This document shows, one piece after another, positions 26,973 through 34,852 of a DNA stretch of 64,000 bases (positions within the stretch are counted from its first letter, which is position 1; the number at the start of each line of letters is the position of its first letter). The notes under the pieces were generated by a model, which was given only the letters and a program-made list of their open reading frames with translations, was not told where the DNA came from and made no database searches. Position numbers and translations under genes: made by a program. Location: assembly GCF_029266855.1 (NCBI RefSeq), contig NZ_JAQSWB010000002.1:1-64000 (forward strand), given 5' to 3'. This DNA is from Fluviicola sp. (GTDB taxonomy: Bacteria > Bacteroidota > Bacteroidia > Flavobacteriales_D > Crocinitomicaceae).

Positions 26973-28014
26973 TAGGCTGTGTTGTTTTTTTCAAAATGGT
27001 TAATAGCAACTTTTCTTCGGAACCAAGCCATGTATCGGGAGACGGAATGTTCTTAATGTATTTTTCCAGTTGACTGCTCTCGTAAAGAGTTAAAATTTGC
27101 GGATGCACATAATATTTTTTGCAGATAGTTCGGGTGTTGCCCAGTCGTTCACTAACCAGATCCAAAACTTCTACCATTGTTTTCTTGCGAGCAGTTTCAT
27201 TATCCGCGAAGTCTGAATTCAGAAAACCTTGCAGTGCGCAAACACTTGCCGACCAAGTCCGTAAATCTTTGGTGGTAAACGAGTCTTCAGTATGTTTTCG
27301 AATATAGGAATTCACTTTTCCCGAATCCAATGTATGACGATTTCCGGCCTGATCATAATATTGAAAGAGTGCTTTTCCCGGAATATCACGACATTGTTTG
27401 ACAATACGTGCCAATCGTTTGTTTCGTAACGAAATGGTGTGATGAATTCCTTTTTTTCCTATAAAGGAAAAGTGAATTTTTTCTCCCGAGATCTCCACGT
27501 GTCTGTCCTTTAACGTGGTCAATCCGTAAGATTTATTTGTTTTTTCATATTGGTTATTCCCAACCCGGATGTGTGTTTCATCCATTAGTGCCAGGACAGT
27601 AGCAATTACCTTATCTTCACTTAAGGTCTTTTTTCTCAGGTCGCTGGTGATTTGTTTGCGAAGCTTCTTTATCGCATTTCCAAAATCGATTAAACGCGAA
27701 AATTTCGATTCGTTCCTGGACATCTGCCATAGCGCATGATAGCGGTATTGTTTTCTTCCACGGAGATCCAGTCCGGTACATTGAATATGTCCGTTGGCAT
27801 CTTTGCAAATCCAGACGTTCTCCCAGGAAGGTGGTATGGCTAAAGCTTTAATTCGCTGTAACTGTTTCTCCGAGTCTAATTTCCTATTATTGTAATAATA
27901 TTCAAAACTCTCCCCTTTTCGAATACGGGAGATTCCTGGATCCGAAACCGAGACGTAAACTAAATCAGCCATTTCGGGAAAGGCATTCAAATCGAAAACT
28001 TCAGCTATAATCAT
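26962..28014 (-). CDS. DNA topoisomerase IB (poxvirus/bacterial type)
   Basis: Relaxes supercoils by a 3'-phosphotyrosine intermediate. At 350 residues it matches bacterial TopIB length. The N-terminal domain (about 1-95) includes WICKDANGHIQCTGLDLRGR, and the catalytic domain includes MDETHIRVGNNQYEKTNKSY, IRKHTEDSFTTKDLRTW and the C-terminal CKKYYVHP that holds the active tyrosine. The minus-strand gene stands alone between the acyl-CoA ligase and the sigma factor gene. Confidence 0.93.
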   Translation of the reverse strand: MIIAEVFDLNAFPEMADLVYVSVSDPGISRIRKGESFEYYYNNRKLDSEKQLQRIKALAIPPSWENVWICKDANGHIQCTGLDLRGRKQYRYHALWQMSRNESKFSRLIDFGNAIKKLRKQITSDLRKKTLSEDKVIATVLALMDETHIRVGNNQYEKTNKSYGLTTLKDRHVEISGEKIHFSFIGKKGIHHTISLRNKRLARIVKQCRDIPGKALFQYYDQAGNRHTLDSGKVNSYIRKHTEDSFTTKDLRTWSASVCALQGFLNSDFADNETARKKTMVEVLDLVSERLGNTRTICKKYYVHPQILTLYESSQLEKYIKNIPSPDTWLGSEEKLLLTILKKTTQPKKK

Positions 28015-28114
28015 AACTTAATTTATCGATTGATTTTTGACCAGATGTTACATTTAAGAATTTTTAGGGGTTTTTCTCGTTGACCGGGAATAGATGAATT
28101 CCGTCCTTAATTGG

Positions 28115-28717
28115 TTATATAGTGTCTTTTGTTTGCTCCATCATTTGTGCCAGGAAATCACGCGCTCTGAACAGCTGCGCTTTAACGGTTCCCAACGGAA
28201 GATTCAATTCGTCAGCTATTTCCTCGTAACTCAATTCTTCAAAGTATCTTTTTTCGATCAGTTCCCGGTAACGCGGTTTCAGCTTACTCACTAAGTTGCG
28301 CATGTGTTTTACTTTCTGACTGTGAATGATGTGTTCTTCCGGGTCGCGGGTATCGGATCTTGCATCAATACCAACAGCTTCACCGTCTTCATTGGTGTAA
28401 CCGGTATCCATCGAAGTTAATTTGATTCTTTTTTTGCGGATAAAGTCAATGCAGTTGTTCGAGGCAATTTTAAAAAGCCAGGTAGAGAAAGCAAAACTTG
28501 GGGAGTATTGTTCCAGCCGGCTGAAAGCTTTTCCGAATGCCTCGATTGTTAAGTCGTCTGCGTCATCTGAGTTGCGAACCATCTTCATCATCATGAAATA
28601 GATAGATTCCCGGTACCGGTCCATTAACTGCGCATAAGCCGCCTGGTCGCCATTTTTAGCCTGGTCAACCAAAACCAAATCGATGCGTGCCTTATCCGAT
28701 AAATGATCTACTTCCAT
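28115..28717 (-). CDS. ECF RNA polymerase sigma factor
   Basis: A 200-residue sigma-70 family protein. Region 2 (about 15-95) shows YMLDRYRES-like MDRYRESIYFMMMKMV and DADDLTIEAFGKAF; region 4 (about 130-190) has LKPRYRELIEKRYFEELSYE and IADELNLPLGTVKAQLFRAR. The linker between them is long and acidic. Its start lies 10 bases inside the end of the glycosyltransferase gene, so both are on one transcript. No anti-sigma gene is seen beside it. Confidence 0.93.
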   Translation of the reverse strand: MEVDHLSDKARIDLVLVDQAKNGDQAAYAQLMDRYRESIYFMMMKMVRNSDDADDLTIEAFGKAFSRLEQYSPSFAFSTWLFKIASNNCIDFIRKKRIKLTSMDTGYTNEDGEAVGIDARSDTRDPEEHIIHSQKVKHMRNLVSKLKPRYRELIEKRYFEELSYEEIADELNLPLGTVKAQLFRARDFLAQMMEQTKDTI

Positions 28718-29844
28718 TTCGAAGAATTTTTTTGCAATGCTGAATAATAAAAGAATGGAAGAATCAAAGTATATGCCAAGTCGGTTAAGGGCAAGAGAGC
28801 AATGAATCCCGGTGATTTTAACTTCTTAAAACAAAGTCCCAAAAGCCACCATTTTATCACTGTCACAAAACCAAATCCTGCCAAGGCATGTATCCACCAT
28901 CCACTTTGTAAGATCAAAAGAACAAAAGATATCATCATCAGAATCAGGCTTGTCGGATATATTCCTAACATTGCTTTCTTGAAAACCTTGTATCGTGGGG
29001 ATGTAGTGTAATGCCGGGACTTCTGAAGCACAAAAGATTCCCAGTTTTCCTTGGCTTCGCTATATTGAAATGTATCAGGGTCCAGCTGGATCGTGTAATT
29101 GTTTTTCTTTGCAGCCTCCTGGATGAACAGATCATCATCACCCGACATCAGTGAATAGTGAGATTTGAATCCGTTGGTTGATTTAAAAACTTCTTTGGTA
29201 TAAGCCATATTTCTTCCTACTCCCATATAAGGAGCCCTGCTCAAGGCCATGGAAAAGTAGTTCACGGCGATCATAGTCGTATCGAAACGGATGATCTTAT
29301 TCAGGAAACCCTTCTTTTTAGTATATGGCCCGTAACCCAAAACAATCTGTTTTTTATCACTAAAGCGTTCAACCATTTTCCGGAGCCAAAGATTACTTGC
29401 CGGTGTACAGTCTGCATCCGTCAGTACCAAATGTTCGTAACGTGCTTTTTTAATGCCTAAAGTCAGGGGGAATTTCTTGCTTGGCAGCAGATGCTTGCTT
29501 CGCTCCACTTCCATGACAACCAGGTTCGGATACTGGCGGCTTAAGGCATCCAGGAGGTACTTCGAATCGTCCATGGATTGGTTATTGATGACTACCACTT
29601 CAAACGGAGCCGGATAATCCTGGTCCAGGATCTTTGGCAGGTTTTCGTATAAATTGTCTGATTCGTTGCGTGCAGCAATAACAACCGATACCGGCGGTAA
29701 TTCGCCCGATGCCGGTTTGTTCTTCCAAAAAGCTAGTCTCCCAAAGAAAAGTACGGAGTATATCAGCTGAATGGCTAATAGTCCTGCAAAAATCCAAAAG
29801 ATATAAAATACGCCTGTTTCCTGTAATTCTGGGATAATTCTCAT
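28708..29844 (-). CDS. family 2 glycosyltransferase, membrane-bound
   Basis: A 378-residue processive-type GT2 with an N-terminal membrane helix (about 10-32) and three or four C-terminal helices (about 285-375). The GT-A core shows PVSVVIAARNESDNL, LTDADCTPAS (the DxD-like metal site) and FYQEAAKK-like LFIQEAAKKN. It probably adds sugars to a lipid or surface polymer. The ATG at 29844 is preferred to a GTG at 29892. It overlaps the ECF sigma gene by 10 bases and is divergent from tgt, with 81 bases between starts. Confidence 0.88.
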   Translation of the reverse strand: MRIIPELQETGVFYIFWIFAGLLAIQLIYSVLFFGRLAFWKNKPASGELPPVSVVIAARNESDNLYENLPKILDQDYPAPFEVVVINNQSMDDSKYLLDALSRQYPNLVVMEVERSKHLLPSKKFPLTLGIKKARYEHLVLTDADCTPASNLWLRKMVERFSDKKQIVLGYGPYTKKKGFLNKIIRFDTTMIAVNYFSMALSRAPYMGVGRNMAYTKEVFKSTNGFKSHYSLMSGDDDLFIQEAAKKNNYTIQLDPDTFQYSEAKENWESFVLQKSRHYTTSPRYKVFKKAMLGIYPTSLILMMISFVLLILQSGWWIHALAGFGFVTVIKWWLLGLCFKKLKSPGFIALLPLTDLAYTLILPFFYYSALQKNSSKWK

Positions 29845-29893
29845 TAAAGTGTCTTCTTCGCTTACAAAGATGGGGCTCTTTCCGAAATCCACT

Positions 29894-29901
29894 TATCTTT
29901 G
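29894..29901 (+). promoter_or_regulatory. -7 promoter box of the tgt operon
   Basis: TATCTTTG followed by CAGCG, 24 bases before the tgt ATG. It fits TAnnTTTG. No clear TTG at -33. Confidence 0.6.
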
Positions 29902-29925
29902 CAGCGTTTATTTTTCAACACAATT

Positions 29926-31056
29926 ATGCACTTTGAACTGAAGCATACAGATCCGCACTCGAAAGCAAGAGCAGGACTTGTTCATACGGACCACGGAACA
30001 ATTGAAACTCCGATATTTATGCCCGTTGGAACACAAGGGACAGTAAAAGGTGTTCACCAGCACGAATTGCGCAATGATGTGGAGGCACAAATCATTTTGG
30101 GAAATACCTTCCATTTGTATTTGCGTCCGGGTTTGGATGTGATCGGAGGGGCTGGAGGTTTGCATCAGTTTATCGGCTGGGACCGGCCAATCCTGACGGA
30201 TAGCGGTGGTTACCAGGTTTATTCCCTGGCTACAAGCCGGAAAATAACCGAAGAAGGTGTTCGCTTTCAATCACATCACGACGGAAGTTATCACTTTTTC
30301 TCACCGGAACGGGCTATCGATATTCAACGCACAATCGGTGCCGATATCATCATGGCTTTCGACGAATGCACACCGTATCCTTGTGATTACAATTATGCAA
30401 AACGTTCGATGCATATGACACACCGCTGGTTGAAGCGCTGTATCACTCAAATGGATTCCACAGAACCGAAATACGGATACTCTCAGGCGCTTTTCCCGAT
30501 CATACAGGGCAGTGTTTACCCGGATCTGAGAAAAGAATCGGCTGAATTTATTGCCGAACAAAATGCGGTGGGAAATGCTATCGGGGGATTATCTGTGGGC
30601 GAGCCGGATGAAGACATGTACAGCATGACCGATTTGGTTTGTTCTATTTTACCGGAAGATAAACCGCGTTACCTGATGGGAGTCGGGACTCCGGTAAATA
30701 TTCTGGAATCCATAGCTCTGGGAGTTGATATGTTTGATTGTGTTATGCCATCCCGAAATGCGAGACATGGAATGTTGTTTACTTCCGAGGGAACGATCAA
30801 CATTAAAAATCACCAATGGAAAATGGATTTTTCTCCCCTGGATGTCAATGGGACGGCTTATGTAGACCAGGTTTATACCAAAGCATATTTACATCACCTG
30901 ATCAAAGCAAAGGAAAATTTGGCAATCCAAATTGCGACAATTCACAATTTAGCCTTTTATTTGGCGTTGGTTAAAGAAGCGCGTAGAAGGATTTTGGATG
31001 GAACGTTCAGAACCTGGAAAGATGAGCAGGTGAAAAAATTAGGAAGAAGAATTTAA
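29926..31056 (+). CDS. tgt: queuine tRNA-ribosyltransferase Tgt
   Basis: Exchanges guanine 34 for preQ1 in tRNAs with GUN anticodons. A 376-residue protein from the ATG at 29926. Catalytic elements: TDSGGYQVYS (Asp92), MAFDECTPYP, GGLSVGEPDEDM, MGVGTPVNI and FDCVMPSRNARHG, which holds the nucleophile region. The usual CxCxxC zinc-binding stretch before AYLHHL is replaced by DVNGTAYVDQVYTK, so the canonical zinc ligands are absent; this may be a Bacteroidota trait. First gene of an operon with the LptF/G-like permease (next codon) and the DUF481 protein. Confidence 0.95.
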   Translation: MHFELKHTDPHSKARAGLVHTDHGTIETPIFMPVGTQGTVKGVHQHELRNDVEAQIILGNTFHLYLRPGLDVIGGAGGLHQFIGWDRPILTDSGGYQVYSLATSRKITEEGVRFQSHHDGSYHFFSPERAIDIQRTIGADIIMAFDECTPYPCDYNYAKRSMHMTHRWLKRCITQMDSTEPKYGYSQALFPIIQGSVYPDLRKESAEFIAEQNAVGNAIGGLSVGEPDEDMYSMTDLVCSILPEDKPRYLMGVGTPVNILESIALGVDMFDCVMPSRNARHGMLFTSEGTINIKNHQWKMDFSPLDVNGTAYVDQVYTKAYLHHLIKAKENLAIQIATIHNLAFYLALVKEARRRILDGTFRTWKDEQVKKLGRRI

Positions 31057-32169
31057 ATGCTTAAAATCTTAGATCGGTATATCATTCGAAAGTTCCTTTC
31101 AACATTCTTTTTTATGTTGGGAGTCATTATGCTTTTGGCAATGGTATTCGATGTTGCCGAGCGTCTATCTGAATTTATCGACAACCAGGCCCCGCTCCGC
31201 GCAATCATTTTTGATTATTACTTTAACTTCCTGCTGTATTATGGAAATACTTTTTCTTCCATGATCGTCTTTATTTCCGTGATTTGGTTTACGGCAAAGA
31301 TGGCCCAGGAAGCGGAGATTATCCCGATGCTGAACAGCGGAAGACCATTTATCCGGATTCTCCGGCCTTATATGATCGCAGCAACGATACTGATGCTCCT
31401 GTCGCTGATTCTGAATCATTTCGTTTTACCCAGAGCAAACCGCGTCCGTTTGGACTTTGAAGAATCTTTTTACAGGGACCGTCTTCTGGTAGAAAATTAC
31501 CATGCGGAATTTCCCGGGAACGAGCTGATTCATTATGCCAGTTATAATTCCCAGGAGAATATCATTAACGATTTTGTTATTGAGAAATATGATGATCACA
31601 GCAGACTGGTGCATTTTTTGAAAGCCCGCACTGCTACCGTGGCACATGGTTCTTCAAACTGGCACCTGACAGATGTTTTCGAGCGGCTCGTATCCTATGA
31701 CGATACCATTGCTTTTAAGGATCAGCTGATCAATCAGAAGATCCGTTTAGTTGAAGAGCACAAAAAAGACACCATATTGCCTTATCGTATTGAAGACATG
31801 GCAATTCGCGATAATATTGCAGAAGCGATGACTTTTTCGGAATTAAAACAATTTATTAAAAAGGAAAAAGATAAAGGAAACAGAAATGTTCCCACATTTG
31901 AAATAGAGCTTTATCAACGGACAAGTTATCCATTTGCAACATACGTTCTGACCCTGATCGGGGTAAGTGTTTCAAGCCGGAAGAAACGAGGTGGTATCGG
32001 AGTGAATATAGCAATTGGTTTGTTATTCGTTTTCATTTACATCTTTGCAATGAAAGTAACAACCGTAGCAGCTACAACGGTTGGATTTCCACCGATTGCT
32101 GCAGTTTGGCTGCCTAATTTTATTTTTGGCATTTTAGCCATATTTATGTATCGCATTGCACCGAAGTAA
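31057..32169 (+). CDS. LptF/LptG family LPS export permease
   Basis: A 370-residue YjgP/YjgQ family protein with six predicted membrane helices, three at the N-terminus (about 15-110) and three at the C-terminus (about 290-365), around a periplasmic beta-jellyroll. Seen: LDRYIIRKFLSTFFFMLGVI at the start and ALTLIGVSVSSRKKRGGIG-like LTLIGVSVSSRKKRGGIGVN near the end. These permeases work with LptB to extract LPS from the inner membrane. The start abuts the tgt stop and its end overlaps the next gene by one base. Confidence 0.92.
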   Translation: MLKILDRYIIRKFLSTFFFMLGVIMLLAMVFDVAERLSEFIDNQAPLRAIIFDYYFNFLLYYGNTFSSMIVFISVIWFTAKMAQEAEIIPMLNSGRPFIRILRPYMIAATILMLLSLILNHFVLPRANRVRLDFEESFYRDRLLVENYHAEFPGNELIHYASYNSQENIINDFVIEKYDDHSRLVHFLKARTATVAHGSSNWHLTDVFERLVSYDDTIAFKDQLINQKIRLVEEHKKDTILPYRIEDMAIRDNIAEAMTFSELKQFIKKEKDKGNRNVPTFEIELYQRTSYPFATYVLTLIGVSVSSRKKRGGIGVNIAIGLLFVFIYIFAMKVTTVAATTVGFPPIAAVWLPNFIFGILAIFMYRIAPK

Positions 32170-32930
32170 TGAAACGAATCCCTTTATTTTACTTCCTGTT
32201 TGTTTGTCTTTTTGGTTCAAACGCTCAGATTGTCAATATTGAAAACAGGCGCATATATGAAGATACTTCCGGATGGAGTGGTGCGCTTGACGCAGGATTT
32301 GCCGTTACCCAAAATTCACCCGATATTCTATATTCCGGAAATTTACGTCCCAGGGTGCAGTATAAAACGCGGAAAAATCATTTCTTGCTGATCTCGGATC
32401 TGAATTATACTGCATCGAATAAAACAACGTACGCAAATTCGGGAATGTCCCACTTCCGCTATGCCAGGCGAATCCGCAACAGTGCATGGAAATGGGAGGC
32501 CTATACCCAAATTCAGTACAACCAGTTGCTGAATCAGCGCGTGAGGTATTTAATCGGAACAGGGCCAAGATGGAAATTTATTGATACGAATAACGTCCGG
32601 TTTTTTGTTGGAACATCTACCTTTTGGGAATATGAGGAATTGACCGAGGACGGAATCATCAATGACAATTTCCGGTCGAGTACCTACTTGAGCTGGTTTA
32701 TCCGCACCAAAACGGGATTTAGTTTTTCAGGTACCACTTATTACCAGCCCAGATGGGATAAATTCAGCGATTTCCGGTTTTCAGGACAGTATTCGGTTAA
32801 TCAGGCAATTACCAAGAGATTGGACATGCGGATTGAGTTTAACCTTTATTATGACAGTGCTCCGCCTGTGAATGTGCGGAAAACTGTCTTCAGTTCATCA
32901 GCCGGAATCCACCTGCGTCTGGGCGAATAA
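32169..32930 (+). CDS. DUF481 outer-membrane beta-barrel protein
   Basis: A 253-residue protein with a signal peptide (YFLFVCLFGSNAQ), followed by alternating aromatic-rich beta strands ending in a typical barrel strand (SSAGIHLRLGE). DUF481 proteins are small outer-membrane barrels of unknown role. It is the last gene of the tgt operon (one-base overlap with the permease), which links it to envelope biogenesis by position only. Confidence 0.85.
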   Translation: MKRIPLFYFLFVCLFGSNAQIVNIENRRIYEDTSGWSGALDAGFAVTQNSPDILYSGNLRPRVQYKTRKNHFLLISDLNYTASNKTTYANSGMSHFRYARRIRNSAWKWEAYTQIQYNQLLNQRVRYLIGTGPRWKFIDTNNVRFFVGTSTFWEYEELTEDGIINDNFRSSTYLSWFIRTKTGFSFSGTTYYQPRWDKFSDFRFSGQYSVNQAITKRLDMRIEFNLYYDSAPPVNVRKTVFSSSAGIHLRLGE

Positions 32931-33055
32931 GCTCTTTTTCCTTTTTTGTATCCGATCAGTTTTTAACTTTCTGATCCTTTTTTAACATATGTTGATTCTT
33001 TTGTTGTTTTATTAGAGGTATCTTGAGGTGAATTAGAAACTAAAAAACAGGTATT

Positions 33056-33274
33056 ATGAAAAAGGTAATTTTAGGAGTTTCGGCAATTGCATTGTTGGGC
33101 TTGGCATCTTGTAAAAAAGATTATAATTGTGAATGTACTTATCAAAATACAGGTAGTAGTACAACAATTACAGAGAATAAAACAATTAAAAATTCATCTT
33201 TGGATGATGCGAAAAAGACTTGTGATGGTTATGAATCAGAAGGAAGTGTCACCAAAACTTGTACGCTTTTGTAA
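33056..33274 (+). CDS. small cysteine-rich lipoprotein, paralog 1
   Basis: A 72-residue predicted lipoprotein (signal about 1-18, lipobox GLASC, then KKD). The mature 54 residues carry four further cysteines (NCECTY, TCDGY, KTCTLL), which could form two disulfides. It is 11 bases upstream of a very similar gene, so this is a tandem duplication. No function recognised; small Cys-rich lipoproteins of this style are common in Flavobacteriales. Confidence 0.75.
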   Translation: MKKVILGVSAIALLGLASCKKDYNCECTYQNTGSSTTITENKTIKNSSLDDAKKTCDGYESEGSVTKTCTLL

Positions 33275-33285
33275 GCGCAGTTGGT

Positions 33286-33498
33286 ATGAAGAATTTAATA
33301 TTGGGAGTTTCAGCAATAGCATTGTTGGGGCTGGCATCTTGTAAGAAAGATCGCAATTGTGAGTGTACGTATCAGGATACGGGTAACACCACGATAATAG
33401 AAAACAAAGCAATTAAGAATGCGACGTTAAAAGACGCTAAGAGAATATGTGATGATTATGAATCTAGCGGATTCACAAAAACGTGTACGCTTCAATAA
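33286..33498 (+). CDS. small cysteine-rich lipoprotein, paralog 2
   Basis: A 70-residue paralog of the preceding gene with the same signal and lipobox (GVSAIALLGLASC) and the same cysteine pattern (NCECTYQDTGN, ICDDYES, KTCTLQ). The ATG at 33286 is preferred over the TTG at 33259 because it aligns with paralog 1. The pair shares long identical stretches (ILGVSAIALLGLASCKKD) but varies in the middle. Confidence 0.75.
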   Translation: MKNLILGVSAIALLGLASCKKDRNCECTYQDTGNTTIIENKAIKNATLKDAKRICDDYESSGFTKTCTLQ

Positions 33499-33564
33499 AA
33501 GTTGCAGATTGTTTAATATAAACCGGTTAAAGTTTTGTGAATACAAGCTTTAACTTTATAAATT

Positions 33565-33619
33565 GCCGCGTGCTGATAAATTGATTTCATCTATTTCAGG
33601 ACGCGGCATTGTTTTTTTA
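33565..33619. terminator. hairpin between convergent genes
   Basis: GCCGCGT (33565-33571) pairs with ACGCGGC (33601-33607) across a 29-base loop, and a T run follows (33612-33618). Serves the plus-strand lipoprotein genes; the long loop lowers confidence. Confidence 0.5.
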
Positions 33620-34846
33620 AAATTCGTCCAGGTGATTATTTGACACATCCTTTTTGCGGGTAAGCAGGAATAAAATAAGAACGATCAGGGTGCAGAAAAA
33701 GAAACCTATTCCTGCAACGATTATTACAATGTGGCTGTTGCCTTCACCAATCCCGTCGAAGATCTTATTTCCCATAAACATGGATAAGAATCCGAATAAT
33801 GCAAGTGCAACTCCGGAGTAGGTTGCCATTAATTTTTTCGGTGCGTACTGGATGATTAAACTTAAAAATATCGGGACAACTAAAATTTCACCGATAAAGT
33901 TTAAACTGATAAAACTGATAGTGAAGACTGAATTGTCCGAACGTCCGTTTGCCATCATAAGAATGGCCGCAAGGATTGAAAGGGTGGCCATTGCAAAACC
34001 GATAATGATTTTGAGCAGTGGCGAAAATTTGAAACGGTTCCATAGGATTCCAAAAACCAGATAACCCGTCAGCGGAATCAATGATGGAATCATATTTACA
34101 AACAAGTTCACATCAGATCTGAAGCCGGTGTAGTTAAAGTTCGACATGGACCTGTCCAACAACTGCTCAAACAACCAATAAATAAAGAGTCCTAAAATTG
34201 ACAGGAAGATCAGTTCATTCGCCCGGTTACCAAACTCAAGATTCAGTTGATTTGCTTCAGACTGATCTTTGGGATACCTGATGAAGAAGCAAAGCCCGAT
34301 GATAACCACAAAACAGATGATGCAGGAGGTGAAACCGCTTTCAAAAGTATCTGCAAGATCAAAATAATGAAATGCCCGTGGAGCAAGAAAAGATCCAAGA
34401 TTAATAGCAAAAAGACTCAAAGTGACAGCGCCATCTATTTTGTTTTTTTTCGCAGAATACACGCTTCCGATCGATTTCAAGATGGCCGGGGAGAATAAGG
34501 ACTGTCCCAGGATGAAAACAAACATTCCCAGGTAGAACATTCCCAGTTGCTTCTGCATGAACAGTAAAATCCCGCTTATTTGAAGCACGGCACTCACAAT
34601 GATGGAAAGCTTAGGGCCTAACAGAAAGTCCACGATCAATCCACCGAAAACACGTGCAAATAAGAGAGCGGATGCAAATGTCAGAAGTAATTCATTGGCA
34701 TCATCACCATACAAATTCATGGCATCACTGATGAGGTAGCTGAAAGCGAAGGTTTGTAAACCATAAAAGGCAAAGCGTTCAAGGAAGAGCATGCTGTTCA
34801 GAACGCCCGATTGTCCGAGGTAGTAGTAGTTGTTGGTAGTTGACAT
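33617..34846 (-). CDS. MFS transporter, POT-like
   Basis: A 409-residue membrane protein with about twelve predicted helices. Near the N-terminus MLFLERFAFYGLQTFAFSYL resembles the ERFxYYG motif of proton-dependent oligopeptide transporters, though the protein is shorter than typical POT members (about 500). A polar loop follows helix 6. The substrate cannot be inferred. Its start is 6 bases after the mutS2 stop, so the two are probably co-transcribed. Confidence 0.75.
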   Translation of the reverse strand: MSTTNNYYYLGQSGVLNSMLFLERFAFYGLQTFAFSYLISDAMNLYGDDANELLLTFASALLFARVFGGLIVDFLLGPKLSIIVSAVLQISGILLFMQKQLGMFYLGMFVFILGQSLFSPAILKSIGSVYSAKKNKIDGAVTLSLFAINLGSFLAPRAFHYFDLADTFESGFTSCIICFVVIIGLCFFIRYPKDQSEANQLNLEFGNRANELIFLSILGLFIYWLFEQLLDRSMSNFNYTGFRSDVNLFVNMIPSLIPLTGYLVFGILWNRFKFSPLLKIIIGFAMATLSILAAILMMANGRSDNSVFTISFISLNFIGEILVVPIFLSLIIQYAPKKLMATYSGVALALFGFLSMFMGNKIFDGIGEGNSHIVIIVAGIGFFFCTLIVLILFLLTRKKDVSNNHLDEF

Positions 34847-34852
34847 TATTTT

